The notes beneath the pieces were generated by a model, which was not told the DNA's origin, did not search any database, and worked only from the letters and a program-made list of their open reading frames with translations. A stretch of 64,000 nt of DNA, from assembly GCA_024693775.1 (NCBI GenBank), contig JAILKL010000075.1:1-64000 (forward strand), read 5' to 3'. The stretch comes from Pseudobutyrivibrio sp. (GTDB taxonomy: Bacteria > Bacillota > Clostridia > Lachnospirales > Lachnospiraceae). Shown here piece after piece: positions 31,943 to 42,002 of this stretch; position 1 is the first letter of the stretch; every line of letters starts with the position of its first letter. The position numbers and the translations under genes are program-made.

Positions 31943-33037
31943 ATGGCAGGATCTACTTTTGGCAACAATATTACTATTACAACCTGGGGTGAGTCACATG
32001 GAGCAGCATTAGGTGTTGTAATTGACGGTTTTCCAGCAGGTCTTTCTATTTCAGAAGAGGATATTCAAGAATATCTTGATAGAAGAAAGCCTGGACAATC
32101 CAAATTTACAACAGCACGCGCAGAGGGGGATTCAGTAAGAATTCTTTCTGGTGTATTCGAAGGCAAAACCACAGGTACACCTATTTCCTTGATGGTTGAG
32201 AATAAAGACCAGCATTCAAAGGATTACGGTAATATTGCTACCACTTTTAGACCAGGACATGCAGATTTTGTTTTTACAGAAAAATATGGTTTTAGAGATT
32301 ATAGAGGTGGCGGTCGTTCCTCAGGTCGAGAGACAATAGGTAGGGTGGCTGCTGGCGCACTTTGTGCCAAGCTTCTTTCAGAAATTGGTATTACAGTCAC
32401 AGCATATACCAAGTCTATTGGAGATATTGCCTGTTCAAAAATAGATCTCAAAGAAAAAGAGAATAATAAGCTTTATATGCCAGATGCTGAAGCTGCTGAA
32501 AAAGCTAGCGAATATTTAGAGGCATGTATGCTTAACCAGGATAGTGCAGGTGGTGTTGTAGAATGCATTATCAAAGGCGCACCTACTGGTTTAGGTGATC
32601 CTGTTTTTGAAAAGCTGGATGCAAAGCTTGCTCAGGCCCTTGTTTCTATTGGAGCAGTAAAGGGTGTAGAAATTGGTGATGGATTTGCCGTTAGCAAGAC
32701 CACCGGTAGCATCAATAACGATTCCTTTAGAATCGATAATGGTAAGGTGGTAAAGGAAACCAATCACAGTGGCGGTATTTTAGGTGGTATATCAGATGGC
32801 AGCGATATTATTGTAAGAGCTGCAATCAAGCCAACACCTTCTATATCTCAGACTCAGGCTACGGTTAACGAAGCTGGAGAAGAGATTGAAATAAATATTC
32901 ATGGCAGACATGACCCAGTTATTGTTCCTAGAGCAGTTGTTGTGGTTGAATCAATGTGTGCCATTACTATTGTAGATGCTCTTATGTCACATATGACAGA
33001 TAGAGTAGAGTATATTAAGGAGTTTTATAAAAATTGA
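31943..33037 (+). CDS. aroC: Chorismate synthase
   Basis: TTWGESHGAALGVVIDGFPAG; FRPGHADFVFTEKYGFRDYRGGGRSSGRETIGRVAAGA. Confidence 0.97.
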   Translation: MAGSTFGNNITITTWGESHGAALGVVIDGFPAGLSISEEDIQEYLDRRKPGQSKFTTARAEGDSVRILSGVFEGKTTGTPISLMVENKDQHSKDYGNIATTFRPGHADFVFTEKYGFRDYRGGGRSSGRETIGRVAAGALCAKLLSEIGITVTAYTKSIGDIACSKIDLKEKENNKLYMPDAEAAEKASEYLEACMLNQDSAGGVVECIIKGAPTGLGDPVFEKLDAKLAQALVSIGAVKGVEIGDGFAVSKTTGSINNDSFRIDNGKVVKETNHSGGILGGISDGSDIIVRAAIKPTPSISQTQATVNEAGEEIEINIHGRHDPVIVPRAVVVVESMCAITIVDALMSHMTDRVEYIKEFYKN

Positions 33038-34170
33038 AGTACGAGTTATTAAAAACTGAAGGAAGAGCCAAAAGAGGTCGCTTCCACACAGTTCACGGTG
33101 TAATTGAAACACCTGTATTTATGAATGTTGGTACAGTTGCAGCAATTAAGGGAGCTGTATCTACAGACGATCTTAGAGGAATTAAATGTCAGGTAGAGCT
33201 TTCCAATACATATCATTTACATGTGCGTACTGGAGACAAGCTTATCAAGGAGTTAGGAGGCCTTCACAAGTTTATGGCTTGGGATAGACCTATTCTTACA
33301 GATTCTGGCGGATTCCAGGTATTTTCTTTAGCTGGTATGCGTAAAATCAAAGAAGAGGGCGTTACCTTTAATTCTCATATTGATGGCCACAAGATTTTCA
33401 TGGGGCCAGAGGAGTCTATGCAGATTCAGTCAAATCTTGGCTCTACTATTGCTATGGCATTTGACGAGTGTCCACCTGCTCTTGCAGAACGTAAATACGT
33501 AGAGGATTCTGTGGCACGTACCACTAGATGGCTTCATAGATGTAAGGACGAAATGACTCGTCTTAATTCTTTAGAGGATACTATAAATAAAGAGCAGCTT
33601 TTATTTGGTATTAATCAGGGTGCTATTTACAATGATATTCGTATTGATCATGCAAAACGTATAAGCGAATTAGATTTACCTGGATATGCCGTTGGCGGAC
33701 TTGCTGTAGGTGAGTCACATGAGCAGATGTATGATGTTCTTGATAATGTAGTTCCACATTTACCACAGAACAAGCCTACATACCTTATGGGTGTTGGTAC
33801 ACCTGCAAATATTTTAGAGGCTGTAGATAGAGGTGTAGATTTCTTTGATTGTGTATACCCTAGTAGAAACGGTCGTCACGGTCATGTTTATACAAATCAT
33901 GGAAAGCTCAATCTTTTCAATCAAAAATTCGAAAAGGATATGAGACCTATCGAAGAAGGCTGTGGCTGTCCAGCATGTAAGACTTATTCTAGAGCCTATA
34001 TTAGACATCTTTTAAAGGCAAAGGAAATGCTTGGTATGAGACTTTGCGTTCTTCACAATTTATACTTTTATAACACTATGATGGAAGAAATCAGAGATGC
34101 TCTTGATGCTGGCAATTTCGCAAGCTACAAAAAATTCAAGCTTGAGAGCATGGAAGCAGGCGAAAACTAA
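33034..34170 (+). CDS. tgt: Queuine tRNA-ribosyltransferase
   Basis: VFMNVGTVAAIKG; ILTDSGGFQVFSL; CGCPACKTYSRAYIRHL zinc site; overlaps the aroC stop. Confidence 0.97.
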   Translation: MKYELLKTEGRAKRGRFHTVHGVIETPVFMNVGTVAAIKGAVSTDDLRGIKCQVELSNTYHLHVRTGDKLIKELGGLHKFMAWDRPILTDSGGFQVFSLAGMRKIKEEGVTFNSHIDGHKIFMGPEESMQIQSNLGSTIAMAFDECPPALAERKYVEDSVARTTRWLHRCKDEMTRLNSLEDTINKEQLLFGINQGAIYNDIRIDHAKRISELDLPGYAVGGLAVGESHEQMYDVLDNVVPHLPQNKPTYLMGVGTPANILEAVDRGVDFFDCVYPSRNGRHGHVYTNHGKLNLFNQKFEKDMRPIEEGCGCPACKTYSRAYIRHLLKAKEMLGMRLCVLHNLYFYNTMMEEIRDALDAGNFASYKKFKLESMEAGEN

Positions 34171-34285
34171 ATCTTAAATTATTATTAATTAGTGTAATAA
34201 ATGTTGCCTATATATAATAATTTTTGTAAAATAGATTTCAGTTTAAAAAGACTTAATATAGTCGATATTAGGAGGATTTTATCGA

Positions 34286-34621
34286 ATGGAAGGAATGAAT
34301 AGTTCACTCAGCTTAGTCATTTGGATGGTAGTAATGTTCGCATTTATCTACTTCTTTATGATTCGTCCACAGAACAAGGAGCAGAAGGCAAAGACAGCTA
34401 TGATGTCTGCACTTGCTGTAGGTGATACAGTTCTTACAACTAGCGGATTCTATGGCGTAGTAATTGATGTTCAGGAAGACACAGTTATCGTAGAATTTGG
34501 TAGCAACAAAAACTGCCGTATTCCAATGCAGAAGGCTGCAATCGCTCAGGTAGAAAAGCCAGAGGATGCGGTTAAGGCAAAGGAAGATACAGATAAAAAG
34601 GCTGACAAGAAGACTAAATAA
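34286..34621 (+). CDS. yajC: Preprotein translocase subunit YajC
   Basis: FAFIYFFMIRPQNKEQKAKTAMMSALAVGDTVLTTSGFYG. Confidence 0.95.
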   Translation: MEGMNSSLSLVIWMVVMFAFIYFFMIRPQNKEQKAKTAMMSALAVGDTVLTTSGFYGVVIDVQEDTVIVEFGSNKNCRIPMQKAAIAQVEKPEDAVKAKEDTDKKADKKTK

Positions 34622-34631
34622 CACCAATAAT

Positions 34632-34663
34632 AAAAGGCTACAAGCAAATGCTTGTAGCCTTTT
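34632..34663. terminator. Bidirectional terminator
   Basis: aaaaggctacaagca-aa-tgcttgtagcctttt. Confidence 0.85.
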
Positions 34664-34667
34664 TAGT

Positions 34668-35528
34668 TTATCTATTTTGTTTATGTCTAAGGTACTCAGA
34701 TCCCTTTTCTAAGAGTTGCTTTGTAGAACCAACTGGATGTGTGAACTTTGCAATATGTCTAAACTGTCCGCGCTGAGTTTCAGTGGCATTCATAATCCAT
34801 TGTTTAACAGCCTCTGTAGATAGCTGTTCTTTAAACTCTGCAATTTTCTCAGCTGTTAATTCACGTTTAACAAAAGCAGCTTCCTTTCGTTCGTTTGATT
34901 TTTCGATTCGAGCAAGCTTTGCATCCTCTAAGCTTGTTTGAATATTTTCTACGTATTCAGCCATCTGAGTGTTGACCTGTTCATTGATGCGCTCAAAGTC
35001 CTTAGCAAAAGTAGTAAGAGCAGATATTGTAAGAGCCATATCCATTCCGAACATAAACATAAAAATAAGTGCAAATAACTCGATAACAACCGCCGGTATA
35101 TAGGATATGCTAGACATAATAGGTGGAATTATAATCTGTGTAACAATAATACCTGCGATACCAAAACAGCAGGTAAATGGAAGACAGACACGACCATTTA
35201 TATTAAGTGGCATATTAGAATAGTCCCACCATCTAGCATGGAATTTTTTCTCCAAAATATAAGAGGTTCCATATTCCAAAAAGAAGGAACCAATGGCACA
35301 ACCAAAAAATATTCCAACATAAGAAGCGTTATGAACAACATCAAATGGAAGATCAATAAAAATGATTTGTGCTAGCGTGGCACCGACTCCATATAATGGA
35401 ATGCAGGGCCCATATAAAAACCCTCTGTTTTGCCAAGATTTTTCGTTAATAGTGCAATAGATTGTCTCATATATCCAACCTATAAAACTATAGATTATAA
35501 AGAATACAAAATATTTACAAATAAACAT
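34668..35528 (-). CDS. Putative ABC transporter permease, CmpB-like multi-TM protein
   Basis: FIIYSFIGWIYETIYCTINEKSWQNRGFLYGPCIPLYGVGA. Confidence 0.8.
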   Translation of the reverse strand: MFICKYFVFFIIYSFIGWIYETIYCTINEKSWQNRGFLYGPCIPLYGVGATLAQIIFIDLPFDVVHNASYVGIFFGCAIGSFFLEYGTSYILEKKFHARWWDYSNMPLNINGRVCLPFTCCFGIAGIIVTQIIIPPIMSSISYIPAVVIELFALIFMFMFGMDMALTISALTTFAKDFERINEQVNTQMAEYVENIQTSLEDAKLARIEKSNERKEAAFVKRELTAEKIAEFKEQLSTEAVKQWIMNATETQRGQFRHIAKFTHPVGSTKQLLEKGSEYLRHKQNR

Positions 35529-35651
35529 TTTTTCCCCTTTTATATATAGATTTTACATTGAATGTTTTAAAATAATGATAAGTAAAAATCAAAATACTTT
35601 CAATAAATATCTTAGCAAAATTAAGTTCTTTGGGAATGTTTTGTCAAGTGG

Positions 35652-35680
35652 TTGAAATGTCTGTTTTGCTATGATATACT
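35652..35680 (+). promoter_or_regulatory. Putative secG promoter
   Basis: TTGAAA - 17 nt - TATACT. Confidence 0.6.
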
Positions 35681-35719
35681 TCGTATGTTGCAAATATGTA
35701 ACTATTTCAGGAGGGATTT

Positions 35720-35962
35720 ATGGAAGTATTAAAGATAGTTCTTATTATATTACTTATTTTAATTTGTGTGGCACTTACAGTCATCATTCTATTCCAGGAA
35801 GGAAAGCAGAACGGACTTGGTTCATTATCAGGACAGCAGTTCGATTCATATTGGAGCCGTAACAAAGGCCGCTCACGTGAAGGATTATTAGTAAAGCTTA
35901 CTACAGCTTTCGTTGTACTTTTCTTCATTATTTCTGCTGTACTTAATATTGGAAGCTTTTAG
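35720..35962 (+). CDS. secG: Preprotein translocase subunit SecG
   Basis: LKIVLIILLILICVALTVIILFQEGKQNGLGSLSG; RBS aggaggg; upstream of rnr-smpB. Confidence 0.93.
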   Translation: MEVLKIVLIILLILICVALTVIILFQEGKQNGLGSLSGQQFDSYWSRNKGRSREGLLVKLTTAFVVLFFIISAVLNIGSF

Positions 35963-35979
35963 AATTTGTATTTTATTAC

Positions 35980-36006
35980 GCCACCCACTTAAGGGTGGCT
36001 TTTTGT
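35980..36006 (+). terminator. Terminator/attenuator between secG and rnr
   Basis: gccaccc-acttaa-gggtggc followed by tttttg. Confidence 0.75.
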
Positions 36007-36019
36007 TTATAGGAGGAGT

Positions 36020-38275
36020 ATGAAGGAATTCGAAAAACAGAAACATTTTTTAATGGACGTCTTCAAAAGTCAGGCGTACATACCAATGAAAAAGAAAGAT
36101 CTAGAGATTCTTCTAGATGTTGAAAAGGATAAGCGTTCGGAATTTGCTGCTGTTTTGCAGGAGCTTGTGGATGAAAATCAGGTGGAAATTACTAAAAGAG
36201 GCAAATATCAAATACCTGAAAATCGTCCAAAGTTTATTAAAACAAAGGACCACAAGAAGAAAAAGAACTCAAAATCAGAAACCTCAGCGAAAAAGCAAAG
36301 CTTAAACGAGGTTGCAAAGCGCGCTAATCGTCCATCTGATGCCAATAGAGAGCCAGATATTATTGGTAGATTCATTTCTCACAAGGATGGGTTTGGATTT
36401 ATCGAGGTAGAAGGTCAGGAAGAGGATTATTTTGTAGGCAGAGATAATACTGGCTTTGCTATGCAGGATGATGTGGTAGCTGCTGTGTTTGTGAATGGTA
36501 CTGCCGGAAAACGTCAGGAGGCTAGAGTTATTAGAATCATTACTCACGGATTTTCTGATGTAGTTGGTACTTACGAAAAAAGCGAAAATTTTGGCTTTGT
36601 AGTTGCTGATAGTACAAAGATGCTTAGGGATGTATTTATTCCTTCTGGTAAGGATATGGGCGCTGTTAGCGGTCACAAGGTAGTATGCCATATAAATGAT
36701 TATGGTGATGAAAACCACAAGCCAGAGGGCGTCATCACAGAGATTCTTGGACATAAAAATGATCCAGGAGTAGACATTTTATCTATTGTACGTGCTATGG
36801 GAATTGATACAGAATTTCCTGAAAAGGTAATAAAGCAGGCTTCCAATGTGGCAAAGCCTGTTTCTGAAGCTGATATGGCAGGTAGAAACGATTTACGTAA
36901 CCTTTGCGTAGTCACAATTGATGGAGAGGATACAAAGGATATTGATGATGGTGTTTCTCTTACAATGGATGGAGAAAACTATTGTTTAGGTGTTCATATT
37001 GCAGACGTTACAAATTACGTTCAGGAATCCTCAGCACTTGACGTAGAGGCCTTAAAGAGAGGTACATCTGTCTATTTAGCAGATAGAGTTATTCCTATGC
37101 TTCCACATACACTTTCAAATGGTATGTGTTCCTTAAATGAGGGCGTAGATAGACTGGCACTTTCATGTATAATGACCTTCAATCCAAAGGGAGAGTTAAT
37201 TGATCATGAAATATGCGAATCTGTTATAAATAGTAATCATAGAATGACATACACATCCGTATATGCGATAATGACAGGCGACGAGACTGAGCGCGAGAAA
37301 TACGCTGATGTGGCTGAAATGATTGATAAAATGTATGAGCTTTCTCAGATTCTTCGCAAAAAGCGAAAGAAGAGAGGTTCTATTGATTTTGATTTTCCAG
37401 AGACTCACATTATTATTGATGAAAACGGAAAGGTTGTAGGCCTAGCCCCATATGAAAGAAATGATGCTCACAAGCTAATCGAAGACTTTATGTTAGCAGC
37501 CAATGAGACTGTAGCAGAACACTTTGATTTAATGGAATCACCTTTTGTATATCGTATACACGGAGCACCGGATCCAGAAAAGATGCAAGGTCTTGCTAGA
37601 TTTTTAGGTGCCTGCGGATATGCGCTAAAGGGACATACTGATTCTATTCATCCAAAGGAAATCCAAAAGATGTTAGAATCTTTAAAGGGACATGAGGATG
37701 AGGCTGTTATCACAAAGATGACCTTACGTAGTATGCAACAGGCCAAATATGATACAGAGTGCAAGGGTCATTTCGGACTCGCAGCACAGTATTATTGCCA
37801 CTTTACATCACCAATTAGACGTTACCCTGATTTACAGATTCATAGAATCATAAAGGACCATTTACGTGGTCGTATGAACGAGAGAAAGCTTTCACATTAT
37901 GAGTCAATTCTTCCTACTGTAGCCCAGGAGGCTAGTCGTCTTGAAAGACGTGCTGAGGAATGTGAGAGAGAAGTTGACAAATTAAAGATGGTTCAATATA
38001 TGAAGGATTTTATTGGCCAGGAATTTGTTGGCTCTATTTCATCTGTCACAGGATGGGGACTGTATGTGGAGCTTGAAAATACTGTAGAGGGATTGGTTCA
38101 CATTTCTACTCTATACGATGATCACTATGAATTTGTAGAAGAAAATCTTACACTTGTAGGTGAGAGGACAGGCCGTATCTTTAAATTAGGCCAGCCTGTA
38201 AATGTAATTCTTGATTCAGTTGATGAGCAGGCCAGAACTATTGATTTTATATTAAAGGAATTTGATAGATTTTAG
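36020..38275 (+). CDS. rnr: Ribonuclease R
   Basis: VVTIDGEDTKDIDDGVSLTMDGENYCLGVHIADVTNYV; HFTSPIRRYPDLQIHRIIK; C-terminal S1. Confidence 0.97.
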   Translation: MKEFEKQKHFLMDVFKSQAYIPMKKKDLEILLDVEKDKRSEFAAVLQELVDENQVEITKRGKYQIPENRPKFIKTKDHKKKKNSKSETSAKKQSLNEVAKRANRPSDANREPDIIGRFISHKDGFGFIEVEGQEEDYFVGRDNTGFAMQDDVVAAVFVNGTAGKRQEARVIRIITHGFSDVVGTYEKSENFGFVVADSTKMLRDVFIPSGKDMGAVSGHKVVCHINDYGDENHKPEGVITEILGHKNDPGVDILSIVRAMGIDTEFPEKVIKQASNVAKPVSEADMAGRNDLRNLCVVTIDGEDTKDIDDGVSLTMDGENYCLGVHIADVTNYVQESSALDVEALKRGTSVYLADRVIPMLPHTLSNGMCSLNEGVDRLALSCIMTFNPKGELIDHEICESVINSNHRMTYTSVYAIMTGDETEREKYADVAEMIDKMYELSQILRKKRKKRGSIDFDFPETHIIIDENGKVVGLAPYERNDAHKLIEDFMLAANETVAEHFDLMESPFVYRIHGAPDPEKMQGLARFLGACGYALKGHTDSIHPKEIQKMLESLKGHEDEAVITKMTLRSMQQAKYDTECKGHFGLAAQYYCHFTSPIRRYPDLQIHRIIKDHLRGRMNERKLSHYESILPTVAQEASRLERRAEECEREVDKLKMVQYMKDFIGQEFVGSISSVTGWGLYVELENTVEGLVHISTLYDDHYEFVEENLTLVGERTGRIFKLGQPVNVILDSVDEQARTIDFILKEFDRF

Positions 38276-38314
38276 TTTTCATTTTAGTTTATAAATGAAA
38301 ATCAGGAGACAGAT

Positions 38315-38782
38315 ATGAATAAAGAAGGCAGAAAATTAATAGCTAATAACAAAAAAGCATATCACGAATATTTCATGGAGGAAGAGTACGAGGCAGGCAT
38401 TGAGCTGCACGGTACAGAAGTAAAATCCATGAGAATGGGCCAGTGCTCTATTAAAGAAGCCTTTGTACGTATAGATAATGGTGAAATGTTTGTTTATCAA
38501 ATGCACGTTAATCCATACGAAAAGGGCAATATATTTAATAGAGATCCTTTGCGTCCTAGAAAGCTTCTTTTACACAAAAGCGAGATTAATAGATTGCTTA
38601 ACAAGACAAAGGAAAACGGATATACGATAGTTCCACTAGAGGTATATTTGAATAACGGTCTTGTAAAGGTAAAGGTAGCTTTGGCAAAGGGTAAAAAGCT
38701 CTATGATAAGAGGGCTGATATCCAAAAGAAGGATTTGAAACGCGAGGCAGAGCGTGATTTCAAAGTTAGAAACTTAAGATAG
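38315..38782 (+). CDS. smpB: SsrA-binding protein SmpB
   Basis: LIANNKKAYHEYFMEEEYEAGIELHGTEVKSMR; YDKRADIQKKDLKRE. Confidence 0.97.
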   Translation: MNKEGRKLIANNKKAYHEYFMEEEYEAGIELHGTEVKSMRMGQCSIKEAFVRIDNGEMFVYQMHVNPYEKGNIFNRDPLRPRKLLLHKSEINRLLNKTKENGYTIVPLEVYLNNGLVKVKVALAKGKKLYDKRADIQKKDLKREAERDFKVRNLR

Positions 38783-38793
38783 TAGGATTTATT

Positions 38794-39351
38794 ATGAAAA
38801 TTATACTTGCATCAGGTTCACCTAGACGAAAAGAATTATTAGAGCAAGCTGGAATTGAATACGAAGTAATTCCAGCAGATATAGATGAGACCACCTCAAA
38901 AACACTTCCAAATGAAGTTGTAGAGGAGCTTAGCTACAACAAAGCTATGGCAGTAGCCCAGGCCAATCCAGGAAGAATCATTCTTGCTGCTGATACTGTT
39001 GTAGCCTTTGATAACACTATACTTGGCAAGCCAAATGACGAAGAGGATGCCTTTAATATGCTTATGGCATTATCAAATCGTGAGCATCATGTATATACAG
39101 GGGTAACTATCGTAAATGCGAATGGTTTCGTAAATACGTTTTCAGAATGCACCACAGTTTGTATGTACGATAATTCTGAAAAGCTTATCAAGGATTACAT
39201 TGCCACAAAAGAGCCTATGGATAAGGCTGGAGCCTATGGCATACAGGGCAAGGGTGCTATTTTAGTATCTGGTATCCGTGGAGACTACAATAATGTAGTG
39301 GGACTGCCTTTGGCGCGAGTTTGTCGAGAACTGGCAAAAATGGTTGATTAA
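38794..39351 (+). CDS. maf: Maf family nucleotide pyrophosphatase
   Basis: IILASGSPRRKELLEQAGIEYEVIP; GAYGIQGKGAILV. Confidence 0.95.
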   Translation: MKIILASGSPRRKELLEQAGIEYEVIPADIDETTSKTLPNEVVEELSYNKAMAVAQANPGRIILAADTVVAFDNTILGKPNDEEDAFNMLMALSNREHHVYTGVTIVNANGFVNTFSECTTVCMYDNSEKLIKDYIATKEPMDKAGAYGIQGKGAILVSGIRGDYNNVVGLPLARVCRELAKMVD

Positions 39352-39384
39352 ATTGGAGTTTTGTCTTAGAATATAAGGGCTGCG

Positions 39385-39446
39385 AAAAGGAATTCTTCCC
39401 GCTAAAGGAATTCTTCCCTCTCATTAAGTAAACATAAATGTTTACT
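39385..39446. repeat. 15 nt tandem-like direct repeat plus a perfect 9 bp-arm palindrome upstream of ssrA
   Basis: aaaggaattcttccc at 39386-39400 and 39404-39418; agtaaacat-aa-atgtttact at 39427-39446. Confidence 0.6.
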
Positions 39447-39510
39447 AAATTCGATGGAAGAAAGATCATATTTTTTCCTGCGCAGAATGTGCTCGGGAAA
39501 AACATGATAG

Positions 39511-39852
39511 GGGCTAGTTATGGTTTCGACAGGGGTCATGCAGCGGAAGAAGCGAGTCCCATGGCGATGGGTTAAATGGCCAAACTTAAAATTAAACGCT
39601 AACGATAATTTAGCATACGCTGCCTAGTTGCGGCAGTCTGACCTAGGACACCTACATCTTAGGACCCAGACTTCGACTTTGTAGGAAACGACGTTATCAA
39701 AGCTTTGAGATAATGGGCGTATCATGAAGCTACTAAAGCATGTATCTTGTTTGTAAGAGCCATGTGGAGGGAATGTAAAATTACAAACTACACTCGTAGA
39801 AGGGCCGGGAATTGGCTTTTGGACACGGGTTCGACTCCCGTCTAGTCCACTA
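39511..39852 (+). ncRNA. ssrA: Transfer-messenger RNA (tmRNA)
   Basis: 5' gggctagttatggtttcgacagg; 3' ggttcgactcccgtctagtcca; acceptor GGGCTAG/CTAGTCC; tag ORF GCT AAC GAT AAT TTA GCA TAC GCT GCC TAG (ANDNLAYAA) at 39598-39627. Confidence 0.95.
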
Positions 39853-39853
39853 G

Positions 39854-39885
39854 AGAGCAATGCTTGCATTGCTCTTATTTTTTTT
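39854..39885 (+). terminator. tmRNA terminator
   Basis: agagcaatgc-tt-gcattgctct followed by tattttttttg. Confidence 0.85.
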
Positions 39886-39972
39886 GTTTAATTTGCGCAA
39901 CATATGGATTTTGCATTGAATGCATTACACACTAATGATATTATTTTATCATTAGGATGGTGAATAACGTTT

Positions 39973-41097
39973 ATGAAATCATATAGAAAAGACATGACAC
40001 CTGAGGAGCGTAGGGCTTATAGAAAAAAGAAAAAGCTTATGCGTAGAATTCAGGTTTATATAGAATTAGGATTAATAGCTTTTGTGGTGTTTGCTATTTC
40101 CTTTTTAGTTTACACAAAGACCACAGGTAAAAGTATTAGCCTAGCTAGTAATAAAACTGAAAAAACTGATGCTGTCACTACTGAAAAAGAAGAAAAATCC
40201 GGCCTAAAGGTGGGAGCAAAGGCATCTCAAAATGACTCTAGCGCAGAGGAAGACACCACAGCCGAGGAAGAGACAGTAACTAGTGCATATTCTGCAAAGG
40301 ATGCTGCTTCAGTGGCTGAGATATCATCTGATGTAGTCAGTGAATACGGCATTTTGATTAACAATGATACAAAAGAGGTTATAGCAGGCAAGAATGCTCA
40401 TGAAAAGATTATTCCTGCTTCTATGACAAAGGTTATGACTGTCCTTGTGGCTGCAAATAATATTACAGCAGATCAGCTGGATGACAAGGTTACATTATCC
40501 CATGAGGCTGTTGATTATTCTTATGCAGGCGGAGGCTCTACCTCGGGTTTTGTTGAGGGAGAAGAGGTGACGGTAAAGGATTTGTTCTATGGTACAATCC
40601 TTCCATCAGGTGGAGATGCTGCCGCTCAGCTGGCCATGTATGTTGCTGGAGATATTGATACTTTTGTGGGCATGATGAATGACGAGCTAAAAACTCTTGG
40701 CTTATCTGATACCAGTCATTTTACTAATCCAGTAGGTTTTTACGCTGATGATCATTACAGCACACCATATGACATAGCCATTATCATGATGGCAGCCATG
40801 GATAATGATATTTGTAATGAGGTGTTAAATACAAAGGTTTATTATTCAACTGCTACAAATATTAATCCAGAGGGAATCATTATTTCCAACTGGTTCTTAC
40901 GTAGAATAGAAGACAAGGATATCGGTGGCACCATCGGTGGCGCAAAGACTGGATATGTAGACGAATCCGGTAGCTGTGCTGTCAGCACCATGACCACTGA
41001 GGCTGGAGTAGAATATATTTGCTGTACAGCCAAATCCTCTAGCTCATGGCAGTGCATAAATGATCATGCCACTATTTATAACAATTATGTAAACTAA
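39973..41097 (+). CDS. D-alanyl-D-alanine carboxypeptidase (serine-type, PBP5-like)
   Basis: KIIPASMTKVMTVLVA (SxxK), PSGGDAAAQLA (SGG/SxN-like), GGAKTGYVDESGSCAV (KTG). Confidence 0.92.
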   Translation: MKSYRKDMTPEERRAYRKKKKLMRRIQVYIELGLIAFVVFAISFLVYTKTTGKSISLASNKTEKTDAVTTEKEEKSGLKVGAKASQNDSSAEEDTTAEEETVTSAYSAKDAASVAEISSDVVSEYGILINNDTKEVIAGKNAHEKIIPASMTKVMTVLVAANNITADQLDDKVTLSHEAVDYSYAGGGSTSGFVEGEEVTVKDLFYGTILPSGGDAAAQLAMYVAGDIDTFVGMMNDELKTLGLSDTSHFTNPVGFYADDHYSTPYDIAIIMMAAMDNDICNEVLNTKVYYSTATNINPEGIIISNWFLRRIEDKDIGGTIGGAKTGYVDESGSCAVSTMTTEAGVEYICCTAKSSSSWQCINDHATIYNNYVN

Positions 41098-41099
41098 AA

Positions 41100-41134
41100 A
41101 AGTCGTTTGCTAAGAATTACTTGGCAAACGACTT
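41100..41134. terminator. Bidirectional terminator
   Basis: aagtcgtttgc ... gcaaacgactt. Confidence 0.8.
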
Positions 41135-41146
41135 TTCTTTTTAATA

Positions 41147-41794
41147 TTAAATGCAATTAATTAAATCCTTGATATTATCGATAAATGCAACTGGCTTGAA
41201 ATCCTTTAAGTCATCCATATCTCTAAAGCCATAAGTACATAGAACATAGTCTAAATCAGAATTTTCAGCGGTGGCTGCATCCACATCAGAATCCCCTACG
41301 TATAATACCTTTGATTTATCTGTAACTCCCAGCTTTAAAAGGGCAAGATCAATAGGCTCTGGGTCTGGCTTTCTTTTATGAGTTCCATCATCACCAATAA
41401 TAAGGGATACTGCAGGTCTAAAATAGTCATCCATGAGAGAATTAGCAGCTGTCTGTCCCTTGTTTGTTACAATAGCTAGATTTAACCCCATATCAGCTAA
41501 AGTCTTTGTTGTTTCTAAAACACCATCATAGGGCTTTGTTTTAATTCTATTGTGATGATTATAATAATCGATGAATTCCTCTAAAAATTTATCAAAATGC
41601 TCATAGTTTTCACCATCTGGAAGAGAATCAATTACTAAGTTTTTAAGTCCGTTTCCTAAAAATCTACGAATTTCGCCATTAGAACGAGTAGGTAAATTAT
41701 ATTTTTTTAGCATGTAATTCACACTATCTGCTAAATCCTCAAGGGTGTAGAGCAGAGTGCCATCTAAATCAAATAAAATTGTATTGTATTTCAT
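41147..41794 (-). CDS. HAD family hydrolase (phosphoglycolate phosphatase-like)
   Basis: ILFDLDGTLLYTLEDLADSVN; IVTNKG; VLYVGDSDVDAATAENS. Confidence 0.92.
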   Translation of the reverse strand: MKYNTILFDLDGTLLYTLEDLADSVNYMLKKYNLPTRSNGEIRRFLGNGLKNLVIDSLPDGENYEHFDKFLEEFIDYYNHHNRIKTKPYDGVLETTKTLADMGLNLAIVTNKGQTAANSLMDDYFRPAVSLIIGDDGTHKRKPDPEPIDLALLKLGVTDKSKVLYVGDSDVDAATAENSDLDYVLCTYGFRDMDDLKDFKPVAFIDNIKDLINCI

Positions 41795-42002
41795 AAAAAT
41801 TCCTCTTTTTCTTTGTATCCTTATGTTATAAGAGAATATGCGGTATTTGTAAAGTTTCTGATAACTTCATCCATTATCACCAAACTCTCAAATATAAGAA
41901 AATTGAAATATAAATAAATATAAAGAATCCTCTCAATTCATTGAATTAAGTATTACATTTTGGTATTCTTGTTGTGTTACTGATTTACGAGAGGGACTAG
42001 AA

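Noticed and set aside
36302-36754. 150 aa minus-strand ORF inside rnr
   Set aside because: Overlaps conserved RNase R coding sequence; no domain recognised.
39624-39869. 81 aa minus-strand ORF
   Set aside because: Lies antisense to the tmRNA; SRTRVQKPIPGPS is a typical artefact of translating tmRNA/tRNA complement.
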